Source: Chryseobacterium herbae (GTDB taxonomy: Bacteria; Bacteroidota; Bacteroidia; Flavobacteriales; Weeksellaceae). Taken from it: 64,000 nt of DNA. Under the pieces are notes generated by a model. The model saw nothing but the letters and a program-made list of their open reading frames with translations. It did no database searches and was not told the DNA's origin. Positions 51,496-60,290 of the stretch are shown here, piece after piece (position 1 is the first letter of the stretch; each line of letters opens with the position of its first letter). A program made the position numbers and the translations under genes. The DNA lies in contig NZ_JAOAMU010000009.1 of assembly GCF_025154075.1 (NCBI RefSeq), positions 1 through 64,000 of the forward strand, written 5' to 3'.

Positions 51496-53916
51496 TTAAA
51501 AAGTATAATTAACATTTAGCTGGAAAGTTGTTCCGTTAAATCCGAACTGGTTTACCTCCCAAGGATATTTGAACCTTCCTCCAAGATCTGTTACTACATC
51601 TCCTTTACTGTCTATTACATCCGGATAAATATTAAATAAATTATTTACGACTCCGGAAACTTTAAGATCTTTGGTGATTTTATATGTTAAAACGATGTCC
51701 GTAATTACCTTACCGGAAAATGTCTGATCTTTGATAGGATCAGTTGCATGTTGCCACGTAACAGAACCAAAATAAGTATTATTAAGATTAAAGTTAAACT
51801 TTGAAATGTCATACGAAAGACTAAGAATAGTTTTTGTTTTTGGCCTTGCAGAGGTAATTCTGGATTGTTCTTTTCTATCAAAAAAGTTTTCTGAGTAACC
51901 ATTTTCAGCCAAAATAGGCGGAACGGCAATATTATCTACTATTTTAGTTTTGTTATAATTGAAAGCAGCAATAACTCCCAATCTTCCTTTGCCAATAGCG
52001 GAAGTATAATAATTAGCTACGAAATCTACCCCTTCAGTAACTGTATTTACGGCATTCGTGAAAAACTTCAGAGAGGTAATTTTATTATTGTCTAATATTA
52101 CTTCCACAGGGTTTGTAATATCCGGACTACCCGGAGCACCAGTCTTGTAACCAATATCTCCTGAGAAAAGCACCCGGTCCTTAATTTTTATTCTATAATA
52201 GTCTGCTGTAATCGTCAGGTTCTTAAAAGGTTTTATGGCAAATCCCCCGGTAATGTTAAAGGCTTTTTCAGCATTTAATTTTTGTACCCCAAGATCAGAT
52301 CTTACAATTTGAGAGTCATTGTTAAAAGTACCCTGATTAGCTACAGTATTCCCTGTAATTTTGGTTTGAACATTGGAATAATAAATTTGATGTAATGAAG
52401 GTGCCCGAAATCCTGTAGAAACAGACCCGCGGAAAACTAATTTATCATCTAGCAATTTATATCTTGCATTTCCTTTCCAGGAAACATTATTTCCAAAATC
52501 ACTAAAGTTTTCATACCTCACAGTTCCTCCAAGTAACAAGTTTTTCGTAACATCCCATTCAGAATTAATATAAGCTCCAATATTCTGACGATTTTTATTG
52601 ATTTCATTTTGAGGCTGCAGTCCTGGAAATGATTCTGCACCACTTCCTATATAAGATGCCTCTTCTCCTGCCTTTGCCTGATAATTCTCATTACGTACTT
52701 CAACGCCAGCCCCTAAAACAAACACACCAAAATTTCGATTGACATCTATGTTTCCTATAATATTACTAAACTGATGACCACCCGCTTTAAAACGGGTTGG
52801 TGAATTTCCACCCAAAGATGTATTAATAGTGTTTCCTACAACATAATCTACCGCATTAGAGCCAAAGGCAGCACTACCATCAAAACTCCATTTTCCAAAC
52901 ATACCCTTCCACCCGGAGGTTAAATTATAATCATAAACATCTGTTTTAAATTCCGGTTGAAATCCATTGTAAGGTTGTCCTTTTGGAGTTAATAAACCAA
53001 AATCTGAACTTACCCAATACGGTGTTCTATACAAACCATAACTAGTCCCATTCCTGTAAGTTGTACCACCAAAAGCATAAAACTTGCCTGCTTCACCTGT
53101 TGGCAATTCAAAATTTACAAACATATTAGCAACTTTTGTCTCCGGTTGTCCTATAATCATTCCTAAACCAGGATTAGCCTGCGTCCAGGCATTATCAACA
53201 CCAAAAAGTTCATCTTTTGTAACAGAACCAGCACGGTTGGTTTTATTTTGGGAAGAATATCCCAATGTAAGGTTCAAACTTCCATTTTTTGCAACTCTGA
53301 TTCCTGTATTAAAATCTGCTCCGATATTAAAGCCGTCTCCTTTTGAAGTAATACCTGAAAAAAGATTGACTGTACTTTTTCCAACGCTGTTCTTAAGAAT
53401 AATATTGATCACTCCTGCAATAGCATCAGAGCCATATTGTGCAGATGCACCATCTCTTAAAACCTCTACATTCTGTAAGGCAGCAGATGGAATACTCTTC
53501 AGATCCGTACCTACCTCACCTTTTCCCGGCGTATCATTTACATAAATTAAAGCACTTTGATTTTTTCTTTTACCATTAACCAAAACTAATGTTCTGGAAG
53601 GCCCTAATCCCCTTAAATCTGCCGGATCAAAATGAGCCGTTGCATCAGAAACGGTTTGTTGTGATGAATTAAAAGATGGTACCGAGTACGTCAAAGCTTT
53701 ATCAAAAGTAATTTGTCCTGTGGATTTTAGCTGCGCTGCCGAAATATTATCAATAGGAATTGCTGATGTAATGATGGTTCTAGGCTTAGTTCTACCTGTA
53801 GTAACCACCACTTCATCTATATTGTTTTCTTTTACAGTTTCCTGAGCATATACCATAGTACCCGCTCCGCTCAATACTAATACATAGATTTTTTTATTGA
53901 ATGATTTTCTTTTCAT
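51496..53916 (-). CDS. TonB-dependent receptor
   Basis: The 806-aa protein has a signal peptide ending VYA-Q, a TonB-box-like NIDEVVVTTGRT (about 31-42), a plug domain with AHFDPADLRGLGPSRTLVLVNGKRK and VEVLRDGASAQYGSDAIAGVINIIL, and a 22-strand barrel ending in NVNYTF with the typical C-terminal Phe. It is a TonB receptor of the FecA/BtuB general type without a CarboxypepD domain. The ligand is not evident; the nearby cobalamin adenosyltransferase hints at a corrinoid, but no riboswitch supports that. Confidence 0.93.
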   Translation of the reverse strand: MKRKSFNKKIYVLVLSGAGTMVYAQETVKENNIDEVVVTTGRTKPRTIITSAIPIDNISAAQLKSTGQITFDKALTYSVPSFNSSQQTVSDATAHFDPADLRGLGPSRTLVLVNGKRKNQSALIYVNDTPGKGEVGTDLKSIPSAALQNVEVLRDGASAQYGSDAIAGVINIILKNSVGKSTVNLFSGITSKGDGFNIGADFNTGIRVAKNGSLNLTLGYSSQNKTNRAGSVTKDELFGVDNAWTQANPGLGMIIGQPETKVANMFVNFELPTGEAGKFYAFGGTTYRNGTSYGLYRTPYWVSSDFGLLTPKGQPYNGFQPEFKTDVYDYNLTSGWKGMFGKWSFDGSAAFGSNAVDYVVGNTINTSLGGNSPTRFKAGGHQFSNIIGNIDVNRNFGVFVLGAGVEVRNENYQAKAGEEASYIGSGAESFPGLQPQNEINKNRQNIGAYINSEWDVTKNLLLGGTVRYENFSDFGNNVSWKGNARYKLLDDKLVFRGSVSTGFRAPSLHQIYYSNVQTKITGNTVANQGTFNNDSQIVRSDLGVQKLNAEKAFNITGGFAIKPFKNLTITADYYRIKIKDRVLFSGDIGYKTGAPGSPDITNPVEVILDNNKITSLKFFTNAVNTVTEGVDFVANYYTSAIGKGRLGVIAAFNYNKTKIVDNIAVPPILAENGYSENFFDRKEQSRITSARPKTKTILSLSYDISKFNFNLNNTYFGSVTWQHATDPIKDQTFSGKVITDIVLTYKITKDLKVSGVVNNLFNIYPDVIDSKGDVVTDLGGRFKYPWEVNQFGFNGTTFQLNVNYTF

Positions 53917-54213
53917 ATGTTGTTAATAATTCAATAAATCTAGTAAAAATATAAATATTAAACACAATAAATAAAAATATAATAAAAATCCCTTTCCCAT
54001 CTTATGCAATGAATATTATTATTATTCTATAAAAAATAAGACTTGATTTATAAAACATGAAGTGGCTTATTAATAATCTGAAAAGAAATAGTAATAACGT
54101 CCTATTTTGTCTGACAAAGTGAATAGCAGACAGTAGAATAAAATGATTTCATCCGTTCTAAAACGTATTTTTCAACAGAACTGCTTCACGAATGGTTCTC
54201 AATGACTGTGTAT
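53917..54213. other. AT-rich gene-free spacer upstream of the TonB receptor
   Basis: A 331-nt spacer (53917-54247, ending in a terminator) with no ORF of gene quality, no recognisable repeat family and no match to cobalamin or TPP riboswitch consensus. It must hold the receptor promoter, but no TAnnTTTG element was clear. Confidence 0.4.
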
Positions 54214-54239
54214 AAAAAATGGCCGGATAAATCCGGCCA
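54214..54239 (-). terminator. Terminator of the 194-aa lipoprotein gene
   Basis: TGGCCGGAT (54220-54228) pairs with ATCCGGCCA (54231-54239); on the minus strand it is followed by TTTTTTATA. It lies 9 nt beyond the stop. Confidence 0.82.
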
Positions 54240-54247
54240 CTCACAAA

Positions 54248-54832
54248 TTATTTATTTACCTCTACATATTGTATGATGGTCTGGGTTTTTGGGTTATAGA
54301 TTATTGTACTGTTGTTTGGGAACCTTTTCAGTTTGTAATATTCTATATTTTTATCTGTTTTGATATCTTCAAGAAAACTGGTATCTAAAGTATTTTCGGG
54401 AAGAAATTTCGAGACAAAACTTATTTTATCGATGATGCTTTGTCCGTCTATTTTACGGGCTGTCTTTTCTGATTTATTTTCGTCGGAAGTAGGCTGCTTT
54501 TCAAGGAAAGGAAGCAATACTGCGATGTCTGATTTATATTTAAAGATATAACCTTCGGAACCGTTTGGGAATTTAAATTTCTTTCCGGTTTCTTCTGAAA
54601 CCACAGACTTTCCTCCATCAGGAAATACCTGATTAAATTTTACATCCTGGGAATTGGTTAAAGAATTAAGGGATTCACTTACGGTCTTCTTGACAGTCTC
54701 TTCTACCGCCTGCTGGGCTTTCTGTTGCACAGTTTCAGTGGTTTTCTGAACAGTCTCGTCTATTTTCTCTTCAATTTTATTACATGAGAGGAATAAAAAA
54801 AGAGAAACAACAGGCAAAATATACTTCTTCAT
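54248..54832 (-). CDS. Coiled-coil lipoprotein of unknown function
   Basis: The 194-aa lipoprotein (lipobox LFLSC, Cys17) has an amphipathic helical repeat after the lipid anchor (about 18-62: KIDETVQKTTETVQQKAQ..., heptad-like with E/K/Q/T), then a mixed domain with FPDGGKSVVSEETGKKFKFPNGSEGYIFK and a C-terminal FLEDIKTDKNIEYYKL...IIQYVEVNK. No family recognised. The helical collar could hold it off the membrane. It is monocistronic. Confidence 0.7.
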   Translation of the reverse strand: MKKYILPVVSLFLFLSCNKIEEKIDETVQKTTETVQQKAQQAVEETVKKTVSESLNSLTNSQDVKFNQVFPDGGKSVVSEETGKKFKFPNGSEGYIFKYKSDIAVLLPFLEKQPTSDENKSEKTARKIDGQSIIDKISFVSKFLPENTLDTSFLEDIKTDKNIEYYKLKRFPNNSTIIYNPKTQTIIQYVEVNK

Positions 54833-54977
54833 TTCGAGATTTTAATAACGTGGCATTTATTTATTCATGCAATTTACATCTAAACGGTAAAACATACCCA
54901 TATATTTTAGTAAAGAAATAAAATATTTTTTTACATTCAAAAATCCTACTGACAAACTGTTGTCATAACCCTATCTT

Positions 54978-54985
54978 ACCTTTGT
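54978..54985 (+). promoter_or_regulatory. -7 element TACCTTTG for the DinB-like gene
   Basis: TACCTTTG is 31 nt upstream of the start codon, followed by an A-rich, G-poor leader. A TTG at 54961-54963 gives only a 14-nt spacer, so the -33 element is not certain. Confidence 0.55.
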
Positions 54986-55016
54986 ATCAACAATAACAAA
55001 CTAAAACAATACAATT

Positions 55017-55508
55017 ATGACAACTACAGCAACAGCCACAAAACAGTTTATGACTTCCGACCAATTATTAGAGCACTGGCAAGGACACAGAAATCTGACA
55101 AGAAGAGTCATTGAATCTTTCCCGGAAAAAGAATTATTCGAATTTTCTGTAGGTGGTATGAGACCTTTCGCTAAACTGGCAGTAGAATTGATCAGCATCG
55201 GAGGACCTGCTTTAAAGGGAATCATTAACAAAAATATGGAAGCTTACAATGAAGAAGGATTCAACCCAAAAACAAAAGAAGAACTTTTAAACAAATGGGA
55301 TGAAGAGACCGGAGTGATCAATGAATATTTTAGCCAGATTACGGAAGAGCGTCTTCAGGAAACTTTTAATTTATTCGGACAATACGAATTTCCGGTGTTC
55401 CAGAACATTCTTTACTTCGTAGACAATGAAATACACCACAGAGGTCAGGGATACACGTATCTGAGAGCTTTAGGAATTGAGCCCCCTTTTTTTTGGGAGA
55501 GATTCTAG
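55017..55508 (+). CDS. DinB-family protein
   Basis: The 163-aa protein fits the DinB four-helix superfamily: SDQLLEHWQGHRNLTRRVIESFPEKELFEF at the start, and the conserved NEIHHRGQGYTYLRALGIEPP at the end, with the His residues (His near 40 and HH near 145) that usually bind a divalent metal. Function in this family is mostly unknown; some members are bacillithiol transferases or metal-dependent hydrolases. It has its own promoter and a bidirectional terminator. Confidence 0.85.
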   Translation: MTTTATATKQFMTSDQLLEHWQGHRNLTRRVIESFPEKELFEFSVGGMRPFAKLAVELISIGGPALKGIINKNMEAYNEEGFNPKTKEELLNKWDEETGVINEYFSQITEERLQETFNLFGQYEFPVFQNILYFVDNEIHHRGQGYTYLRALGIEPPFFWERF

Positions 55509-55698
55509 GATCATTAATGCCTTTGCTTAAACTAAAATTGATGATTCAATTCAGACAGAAAGATGAAACGGCAGAATCGCCCAACCCATCAATCAGATTA
55601 TCCATTCATTAAATATAGACACATAGATTTTGTGGTTTCTGATTTTTGTCTTTTAGTTAAAGTAAAAGTTTCTTTTATTCAAATTATATAAATTTCTA

Positions 55699-55735
55699 AA
55701 ACCGCGGCTTCACTTTCGTGAAGCCGCGGTTTATT
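55699..55735. terminator. Bidirectional terminator beyond the amide hydrolase gene
   Basis: A 15-bp perfect stem AAACCGCGGCTTCAC / GTGAAGCCGCGGTTT (55699-55713 with 55718-55732) with a TTTC loop sits 4 nt from the stop of the convergent gene at 55737. Confidence 0.85.
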
Positions 55736-55736
55736 T

Positions 55737-56837
55737 TTATTCAGATAAAATATTTTTAAAAAATCTTATGATGTTTTCCTTGAGTTTGACAAAGGTTGGT
55801 GAAGTCCCGAATTCCTTGTTATCATATCCTATGGGAAATCCTTTCTCTACATATTCATTATTCTTATTCAGTGTCAGCACCTGAAACTGATCATTCACTT
55901 TCCCCAGGCTTTCCGTGTGGATATCTAAAAACTTAACCTCAGCATTTTTCGAGAAATCCAGCTTACGAATATCAATGGTTTTAATTTCTTTTTTCAGATC
56001 CGAACGGAAATACAGATTCATACTTTTCACGTCGATCACGGTCTGCCATTCTCCTGCATAAATTGAGTTCAGAATATTCCATGCATAATCTACCGGTTTT
56101 TTGTCATACTTATAGTTGTTAAGCATATAATAAGCTCTGTTGTAGCGGTCTTCCCATTTTCCGTCTTTTGCAAAATCAAACTTTTCCTGTCCGCCTAGAA
56201 AATCAAACTTTTTAGCATTCTCGAAATCTTTTTTATACTGATTGTTGCACAAAAGCGGCATCGGCATGTCTTTATCTGTCAATACTTTATACTTTCCATT
56301 GAGCAAAGCGATGGTGGCGGTATTTCCTTTGGCATCACTCAGGAAGAAATGACTTCCCGCAGCATTGGGCCACCAGTCTATATTGGGTCCGTCATTCAGA
56401 TGATCTACCACGTCCTGCACCGATTGATAATTATCCAGCTGGTATTGAATCCATTGGGCCCAGAACATATTGGCCTGTTTTGGATTGGTTACTTTTGTCG
56501 TTTCTTCAAGGTATAATTCAACCAGAAAAAGTCCTTTCTCATTCACTCCATAACATGGAAAGTCGTATCCGAGAAGATTGAAAGTCACCGATCCATATCT
56601 GGAAGTCCACTCTTTTGCGGATTTTGAATCATCAGTTGTAAGGTTTTCCCAGCTGATATTTCTTTTCTGAATATCACGCTTGTTCACCACGATCATTCCG
56701 GGCATGGTTTTCCAGTTTTCGTTAAAACCTACTACACAATGGTCCTTCCCTTTCAGCAAAAACACCGAGCAGGCAGAAAGAATACCGGAATATATGAGTG
56801 CAGCCAGCACAAAACCGCGTAAGAATATAGTTTTCAT
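55737..56837 (-). CDS. Linear amide C-N hydrolase (choloylglycine hydrolase-like Ntn enzyme)
   Basis: The 366-aa protein belongs to the Ntn-type C45/C59-like hydrolases: after a signal peptide, mature Cys23 in SACSVFLLKG would be the N-terminal nucleophile, followed by CVVGFNENWK, GYDFPCYGVNEKGLFLVEL, and PLLCNNQYKKDF with a probable oxyanion Asn. Such enzymes cleave linear amides such as penicillin V, bile-salt or N-acyl homoserine lactone-type compounds. The region ILSAC also reads as a lipobox, so lipidation of the same Cys would block catalysis. Substrate unknown. Confidence 0.78.
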   Translation of the reverse strand: MKTIFLRGFVLAALIYSGILSACSVFLLKGKDHCVVGFNENWKTMPGMIVVNKRDIQKRNISWENLTTDDSKSAKEWTSRYGSVTFNLLGYDFPCYGVNEKGLFLVELYLEETTKVTNPKQANMFWAQWIQYQLDNYQSVQDVVDHLNDGPNIDWWPNAAGSHFFLSDAKGNTATIALLNGKYKVLTDKDMPMPLLCNNQYKKDFENAKKFDFLGGQEKFDFAKDGKWEDRYNRAYYMLNNYKYDKKPVDYAWNILNSIYAGEWQTVIDVKSMNLYFRSDLKKEIKTIDIRKLDFSKNAEVKFLDIHTESLGKVNDQFQVLTLNKNNEYVEKGFPIGYDNKEFGTSPTFVKLKENIIRFFKNILSE

Positions 56838-56860
56838 AATTTTATATTTATTAAAAGTAA

Positions 56861-56891
56861 GGAAATCTGAGGCTGGAAGATGGAAGCTATT
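56861..56891 (-). repeat. CTTCCATC repeat, inverted copy
   Basis: Minus strand reads CAATAGCTTCCATCTTCCAG then CCTCAGATTTCC, a diverged match to 124-155. A second forward copy, CCAATAGTAACTTCGATCAT, is at 56981-57006. Both are in the 171-nt spacer before the amide hydrolase gene. Confidence 0.45.
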
Positions 56892-57008
56892 GAAATCAAA
56901 AAACAGCTACAGAACGTTTTTTATTATTATTCGTTTAAAAATTATTTCATTAAATTTTATGATGCCCAAAAATTGCAAGACCAATAGTAACTTCGATCAT
57001 CCCTCCTA

Positions 57009-57962
57009 TTATTCTAGGTTTTTTGAAATACTTTCCGTTAAATGTCTGAGCTTTATTTTCAAAGATTCCGGTTCCAAAACTGTCGCATAATCCGCAAAAG
57101 TGATGAGCCAACGTGGAAAACCTTCATCAATCCATTCCGTATCAAAGGTCATTTCAACACCATTTTCGGTTTCTGTTTCTTCAATAAATCCGTAATATCT
57201 TTTTGAATTAACGATATGCCCGATTATTTTTTTCTCCACTAAAAGTCTTACTCTTGTTTTCTCCCCATTGGAATACCTTCTGTAATCATTGATCTGCCCA
57301 TATTCCTGTGAAAAAGGATTTTGAGTTTTGAAAATCTGTAAGATCCTGTCAACCCGAAACTGTCTGAAATCTTTTCTCAACGTACAGAATGCCATAATGT
57401 ACCAGTAATTGAATTCAAAGAAAACACCAACCGCTTCCACTGTTCTGTTGGTTACCCTTGAATCCACGGTTTTATACTCAATGATCAACTGTGTTTTATC
57501 TGCAATACTTTCCAGAATCGTTGGGATCACATTTTTCAGTTCACTGCCGGGCTGGGTATGATGATTAAAAACATCAATCTGTTTTTCAATATTCCGGATC
57601 AGGTTTTTATCTGAATGCCGAAGTACCGACCGAACTTTTTCCATCGCGGTCTGGTAATGATCTCCAAGACTTTGGTGGGAAAATTTCTGCATCAGTTTTT
57701 CAGCGGTGATAAAGCTCAGCACTTCTTCTTTCGTGAACATAATAGGCGGAAGTTTATAGCCGTCCATCAGGGAATATCCGTTCCCGGCCTCTCCAATAAT
57801 GGGAATTCCTGCATTCTCAAGCGTTTTCACATCACGGTAAATCGTCCGGATACTGACATCAAATTTAGCAGCAAGGTCCTGTGCCCTTACCGTAGGTTTC
57901 GACTGCAATTGAGTGAGAATAGCCGTTACTCTGTCCAGTTTTTTAAGATAGTGATCGTTCAT
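57009..57962 (-). CDS. WYL-domain transcriptional regulator (YafY type)
   Basis: The 317-aa protein has an N-terminal winged HTH_11 (RVTAILTQLQSKPTVRAQDLAAKFDVSIRTIYRDVKTLE), a WYL domain (about 140-225: LIIEYKTVDSR, FNYWYIMAFCTLRKDFRQFRVDRI) and a C-terminal WCX part (about 230-317). WYL regulators sense nucleotides or DNA ends and control stress or defence genes. No clear regulated partner is next to it; the flanking amide hydrolase gene is on the same strand, 171 nt on. Confidence 0.9.
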   Translation of the reverse strand: MNDHYLKKLDRVTAILTQLQSKPTVRAQDLAAKFDVSIRTIYRDVKTLENAGIPIIGEAGNGYSLMDGYKLPPIMFTKEEVLSFITAEKLMQKFSHQSLGDHYQTAMEKVRSVLRHSDKNLIRNIEKQIDVFNHHTQPGSELKNVIPTILESIADKTQLIIEYKTVDSRVTNRTVEAVGVFFEFNYWYIMAFCTLRKDFRQFRVDRILQIFKTQNPFSQEYGQINDYRRYSNGEKTRVRLLVEKKIIGHIVNSKRYYGFIEETETENGVEMTFDTEWIDEGFPRWLITFADYATVLEPESLKIKLRHLTESISKNLE

Positions 57963-57972
57963 ATTGATACAG

Positions 57973-57980
57973 CAAATCTA
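57973..57980 (-). promoter_or_regulatory. -7 element TAGATTTG for the WYL regulator
   Basis: Plus-strand CAAATCTA, reading TAGATTTG on the coding strand, ends only 10 nt upstream of the start codon, so the mRNA leader would be very short. Confidence 0.5.
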
Positions 57981-58114
57981 TCAATCTTTTTTCGTCTGGA
58001 AAATATAAATTAGCCTGCTTTTATGATATTTATCTTTTATAAATAGTATTTGGTTGGAATAAAACAGACTGATTGTGAGAAAAGTCGTTTAAATAGATAA
58101 GACTTGAAGTTGGA

Positions 58115-58324
58115 GTCACGCAAGGACGCAATTTTTTTAACAAATTCGAATGCTTTAAGGCGCAATGATTTTATCTCCGATAAAATTGAATACAGCTGTC
58201 ATTGCGAGGAGTACAGCGACGAAGCAATCTAATCATCACCCTATAGCTGAAAATCTCTGATTTTCTTACGCCTTAAAATATTCTCATTTTTAATCACGCC
58301 TTGCGCCCTAGCGTTTAAAACCTT
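58115..58324 (+). repeat. Dispersed GATAAAAT repeat, copy 2 with a nested second repeat
   Basis: Contains CACGCAAGGACGCA, TTCGAATGCTTTAAGGCGCA, the palindromic core TTTTATC-TCC-GATAAAA (58169-58185), GAAAATCTCTGATTTTCTTACG and CGTTTAAAACC. Between the core and the GAAAATCT part lies the TTGCGAGGA...GACGAAGCAATCT repeat (58198-58230), not present in copy 1 at that length. It covers most of the 375-nt spacer. Confidence 0.75.
58198..58230 (-). repeat. AGATTGCTTCGTC...CTCGCAATGAC repeat, copy 2 (nested)
   Basis: Reverse complement of the element at 47678-47711, with AGATTGCTTCGTC and CTCGCAATGAC ends identical and the middle diverged. It lies inside the GATAAAAT repeat. Confidence 0.7.
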
Positions 58325-58337
58325 ACCAAAAAGTAAA

Positions 58338-60146
58338 TCAATTATCCTTAAAAGAATTCACCAGTTTATCCAGATTTAAACTTCTGGCAGAAGCATCAAA
58401 AATTTCACGGTAAGTTCCATTAAGCTGAACCAGATCATCATGAGTTCCGCTTTCCACTACCCTTCCTTTTTTCATCACGTAAATCGTATCCGAATCCAGA
58501 ATCTGTGACAGCGAGTGGGAAATAATAACCACAGTACGGCCTTCTTTAATGGCATCCAGTGAATTTTTGATCTGCTCAGTAGCAATGGCGTCCAGACTGG
58601 CGGTTGGTTCATCAAGGAAAATAATCGGTGGATTTTTCAAGAATAATCTGGCAATGGCAATTCTCTGCTGCTGTCCTCCCGAAAGTTGAGTCGCATCGTG
58701 TTGATAACCATCCGGAAGATCCAGAATCTGATCGTGCAGATAAGCTTTTCTTGAAGCTTCCTGAATTTCTTCAAAACTGGCATTCATATCGCCGTAGCGG
58801 ATATTGTCTTCAATGCTTCCCTGGAAAATATGGTTTCTCTGTAGTACCAAACCGAGATCGTTTCTCAGAAAAGTATTATTAAATTCATTTAAATTGACTC
58901 CATCCAACAGAATGTCTCCGGAATTTGGAAGATAGAATTTACAAAGCAGATTGATCACCGTTGATTTTCCAGCTCCGCTCAGTCCGACCAATGCTGTCGT
59001 TTTTCCGTTTTCAATCTTCATGGAAACATCGTGTAAGGCTTTTGTTCCGTTCGGATAACTGAAGTCTACGTTTTTTAATTCGAAATTTCCTTTGATCTGC
59101 TTTTCTACATAGTTTCCGTTCTGTTCTTTTTCATCATCAGCATTCAGGATCTCAAAATAGCCTTCTGCATAGATCATGGCATCATTCATATCATCATAAA
59201 TTCTGTGAAGTTGGCGAATAGGCGCTGAAATATTATTGAACAGCATAATGTGAAGCATGATTGCCCCGATAGTCATCTGCTGGTCCAGTACCAAATACAC
59301 CGTTAAAAGAATGATTAAAACCACTCCAAACTGCTCGATGAATGTTTTTAAACCATCATAAATAAAGTTGGTTTTTCTCGTGAACATCTGACTTTCCATC
59401 AACTCCATCTGCAGGTCATACTGTTTTTTACCTTCAAATTTTTCACGGACAAAACTCTTGATCACCATAATAGAATTGATCAGGTTCAATAGTCCGGAAG
59501 TTTTTCTCTCCCTTTGATTTCTGAGCTGACGGCGTACTCCACCAAGTTTTTTTGCCTGTAGCGAACTTATATAAAAATAAATCGGAACAATAATCGTGGA
59601 GACCATTCCGACATATACATTCTGCATATACATGATGATCAGGGCAATGATAGCATTGGAAAAAAGAGGTAGTATATCGATAAAGAAGTTTTGTACCAAC
59701 TTGGTCAGGCTTTCAATACCACGGTCTATTCTGATTTGCAGCTTTCCCGACTCATGGTTCTCATCATTGAAATAAGCTACTCTGTACGATAGGATCTTGT
59801 CGATAGCAGATTGGGCCAGGACAGAACTTACGTTGATCCTTATTTTTTCTCCATAAAACTTCTGTCCGAAATTGATAAAAATATTGAGCAATTCTTTCCC
59901 GAGTAAAATAATCGAGATCACCACCAGGATATGAATCCCTTCTGACATCGGATGCGGAAGATGAGTAAGCGTAGTCACCTCATCCACCGTATATTTTAAT
60001 ACAAGGGGGTTAACCTGCGCAGCAAGGGCGCCTAAAAAAGTAAGAAACAGCGTCCCGTAAATCATTAAACGGTAAGGTCTGATAAATGGAACCAGCTGTT
60101 TATAGACTCCAAATAAAGTGACTGTTCTGTTAAAAGGTTTTGCCAT
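58338..60146 (-). CDS. ABC transporter, fused permease and ATPase (exporter type)
   Basis: This 602-aa half-transporter has an N-terminal transmembrane domain of about six helices (20-330) and a C-terminal ATPase with Walker A GLSGAGKST (388-396), signature LSGGQQ (488-493) and Walker B IIFLDEP (508-514). It works as a homodimer or with another half-transporter, exporting lipids, peptides or drugs. It is divergent from hmp, 144 nt away. The NsrR palindrome lies between them but nearer to hmp. Confidence 0.93.
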   Translation of the reverse strand: MAKPFNRTVTLFGVYKQLVPFIRPYRLMIYGTLFLTFLGALAAQVNPLVLKYTVDEVTTLTHLPHPMSEGIHILVVISIILLGKELLNIFINFGQKFYGEKIRINVSSVLAQSAIDKILSYRVAYFNDENHESGKLQIRIDRGIESLTKLVQNFFIDILPLFSNAIIALIIMYMQNVYVGMVSTIIVPIYFYISSLQAKKLGGVRRQLRNQRERKTSGLLNLINSIMVIKSFVREKFEGKKQYDLQMELMESQMFTRKTNFIYDGLKTFIEQFGVVLIILLTVYLVLDQQMTIGAIMLHIMLFNNISAPIRQLHRIYDDMNDAMIYAEGYFEILNADDEKEQNGNYVEKQIKGNFELKNVDFSYPNGTKALHDVSMKIENGKTTALVGLSGAGKSTVINLLCKFYLPNSGDILLDGVNLNEFNNTFLRNDLGLVLQRNHIFQGSIEDNIRYGDMNASFEEIQEASRKAYLHDQILDLPDGYQHDATQLSGGQQQRIAIARLFLKNPPIIFLDEPTASLDAIATEQIKNSLDAIKEGRTVVIISHSLSQILDSDTIYVMKKGRVVESGTHDDLVQLNGTYREIFDASARSLNLDKLVNSFKDN

Positions 60147-60221
60147 GAGAATTCGTTAATCAAAATTTATGCATTTTTTGGGAGAAATGGCAGCCTTTTT
60201 CAAATAAATGTTTAAAATCAT

Positions 60222-60246
60222 ATTGTTGTATTTAAAATACAACAAT
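60222..60246. promoter_or_regulatory. NsrR operator: 25-bp perfect palindrome
   Basis: ATTGTTGTATTT (60222-60233) and AAATACAACAAT (60235-60246) are exact inverted repeats round one central A. The inner part TGTATTTAAAATACA is very close to the E. coli NsrR box inner half-sites TGCATTTAAAATACA. It lies just upstream of the hmp -7 element TAGTTTTG (60261-60268) and covers the -33 region, so NsrR binding should repress hmp-nsrR. Confidence 0.85.
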
Positions 60247-60260
60247 TAAAAATCTTTTTG

Positions 60261-60268
60261 TAGTTTTG
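60261..60268 (+). promoter_or_regulatory. -7 element TAGTTTTG for hmp
   Basis: TAGTTTTG fits TAnnTTTG, 15 nt below the NsrR palindrome and 22 nt above the hmp start codon. Confidence 0.6.
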
Positions 60269-60290
60269 TCTCATTATTAAACAAAACGAG

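Noticed and set aside
51303..51496. Longer N-terminus for the cobalamin adenosyltransferase (57 extra residues) or a cobalamin riboswitch
   Set aside because: The family start KIYTKTGDKGQ is at 51302, the extra part crosses a terminator, and no B12-box-like sequence was found.
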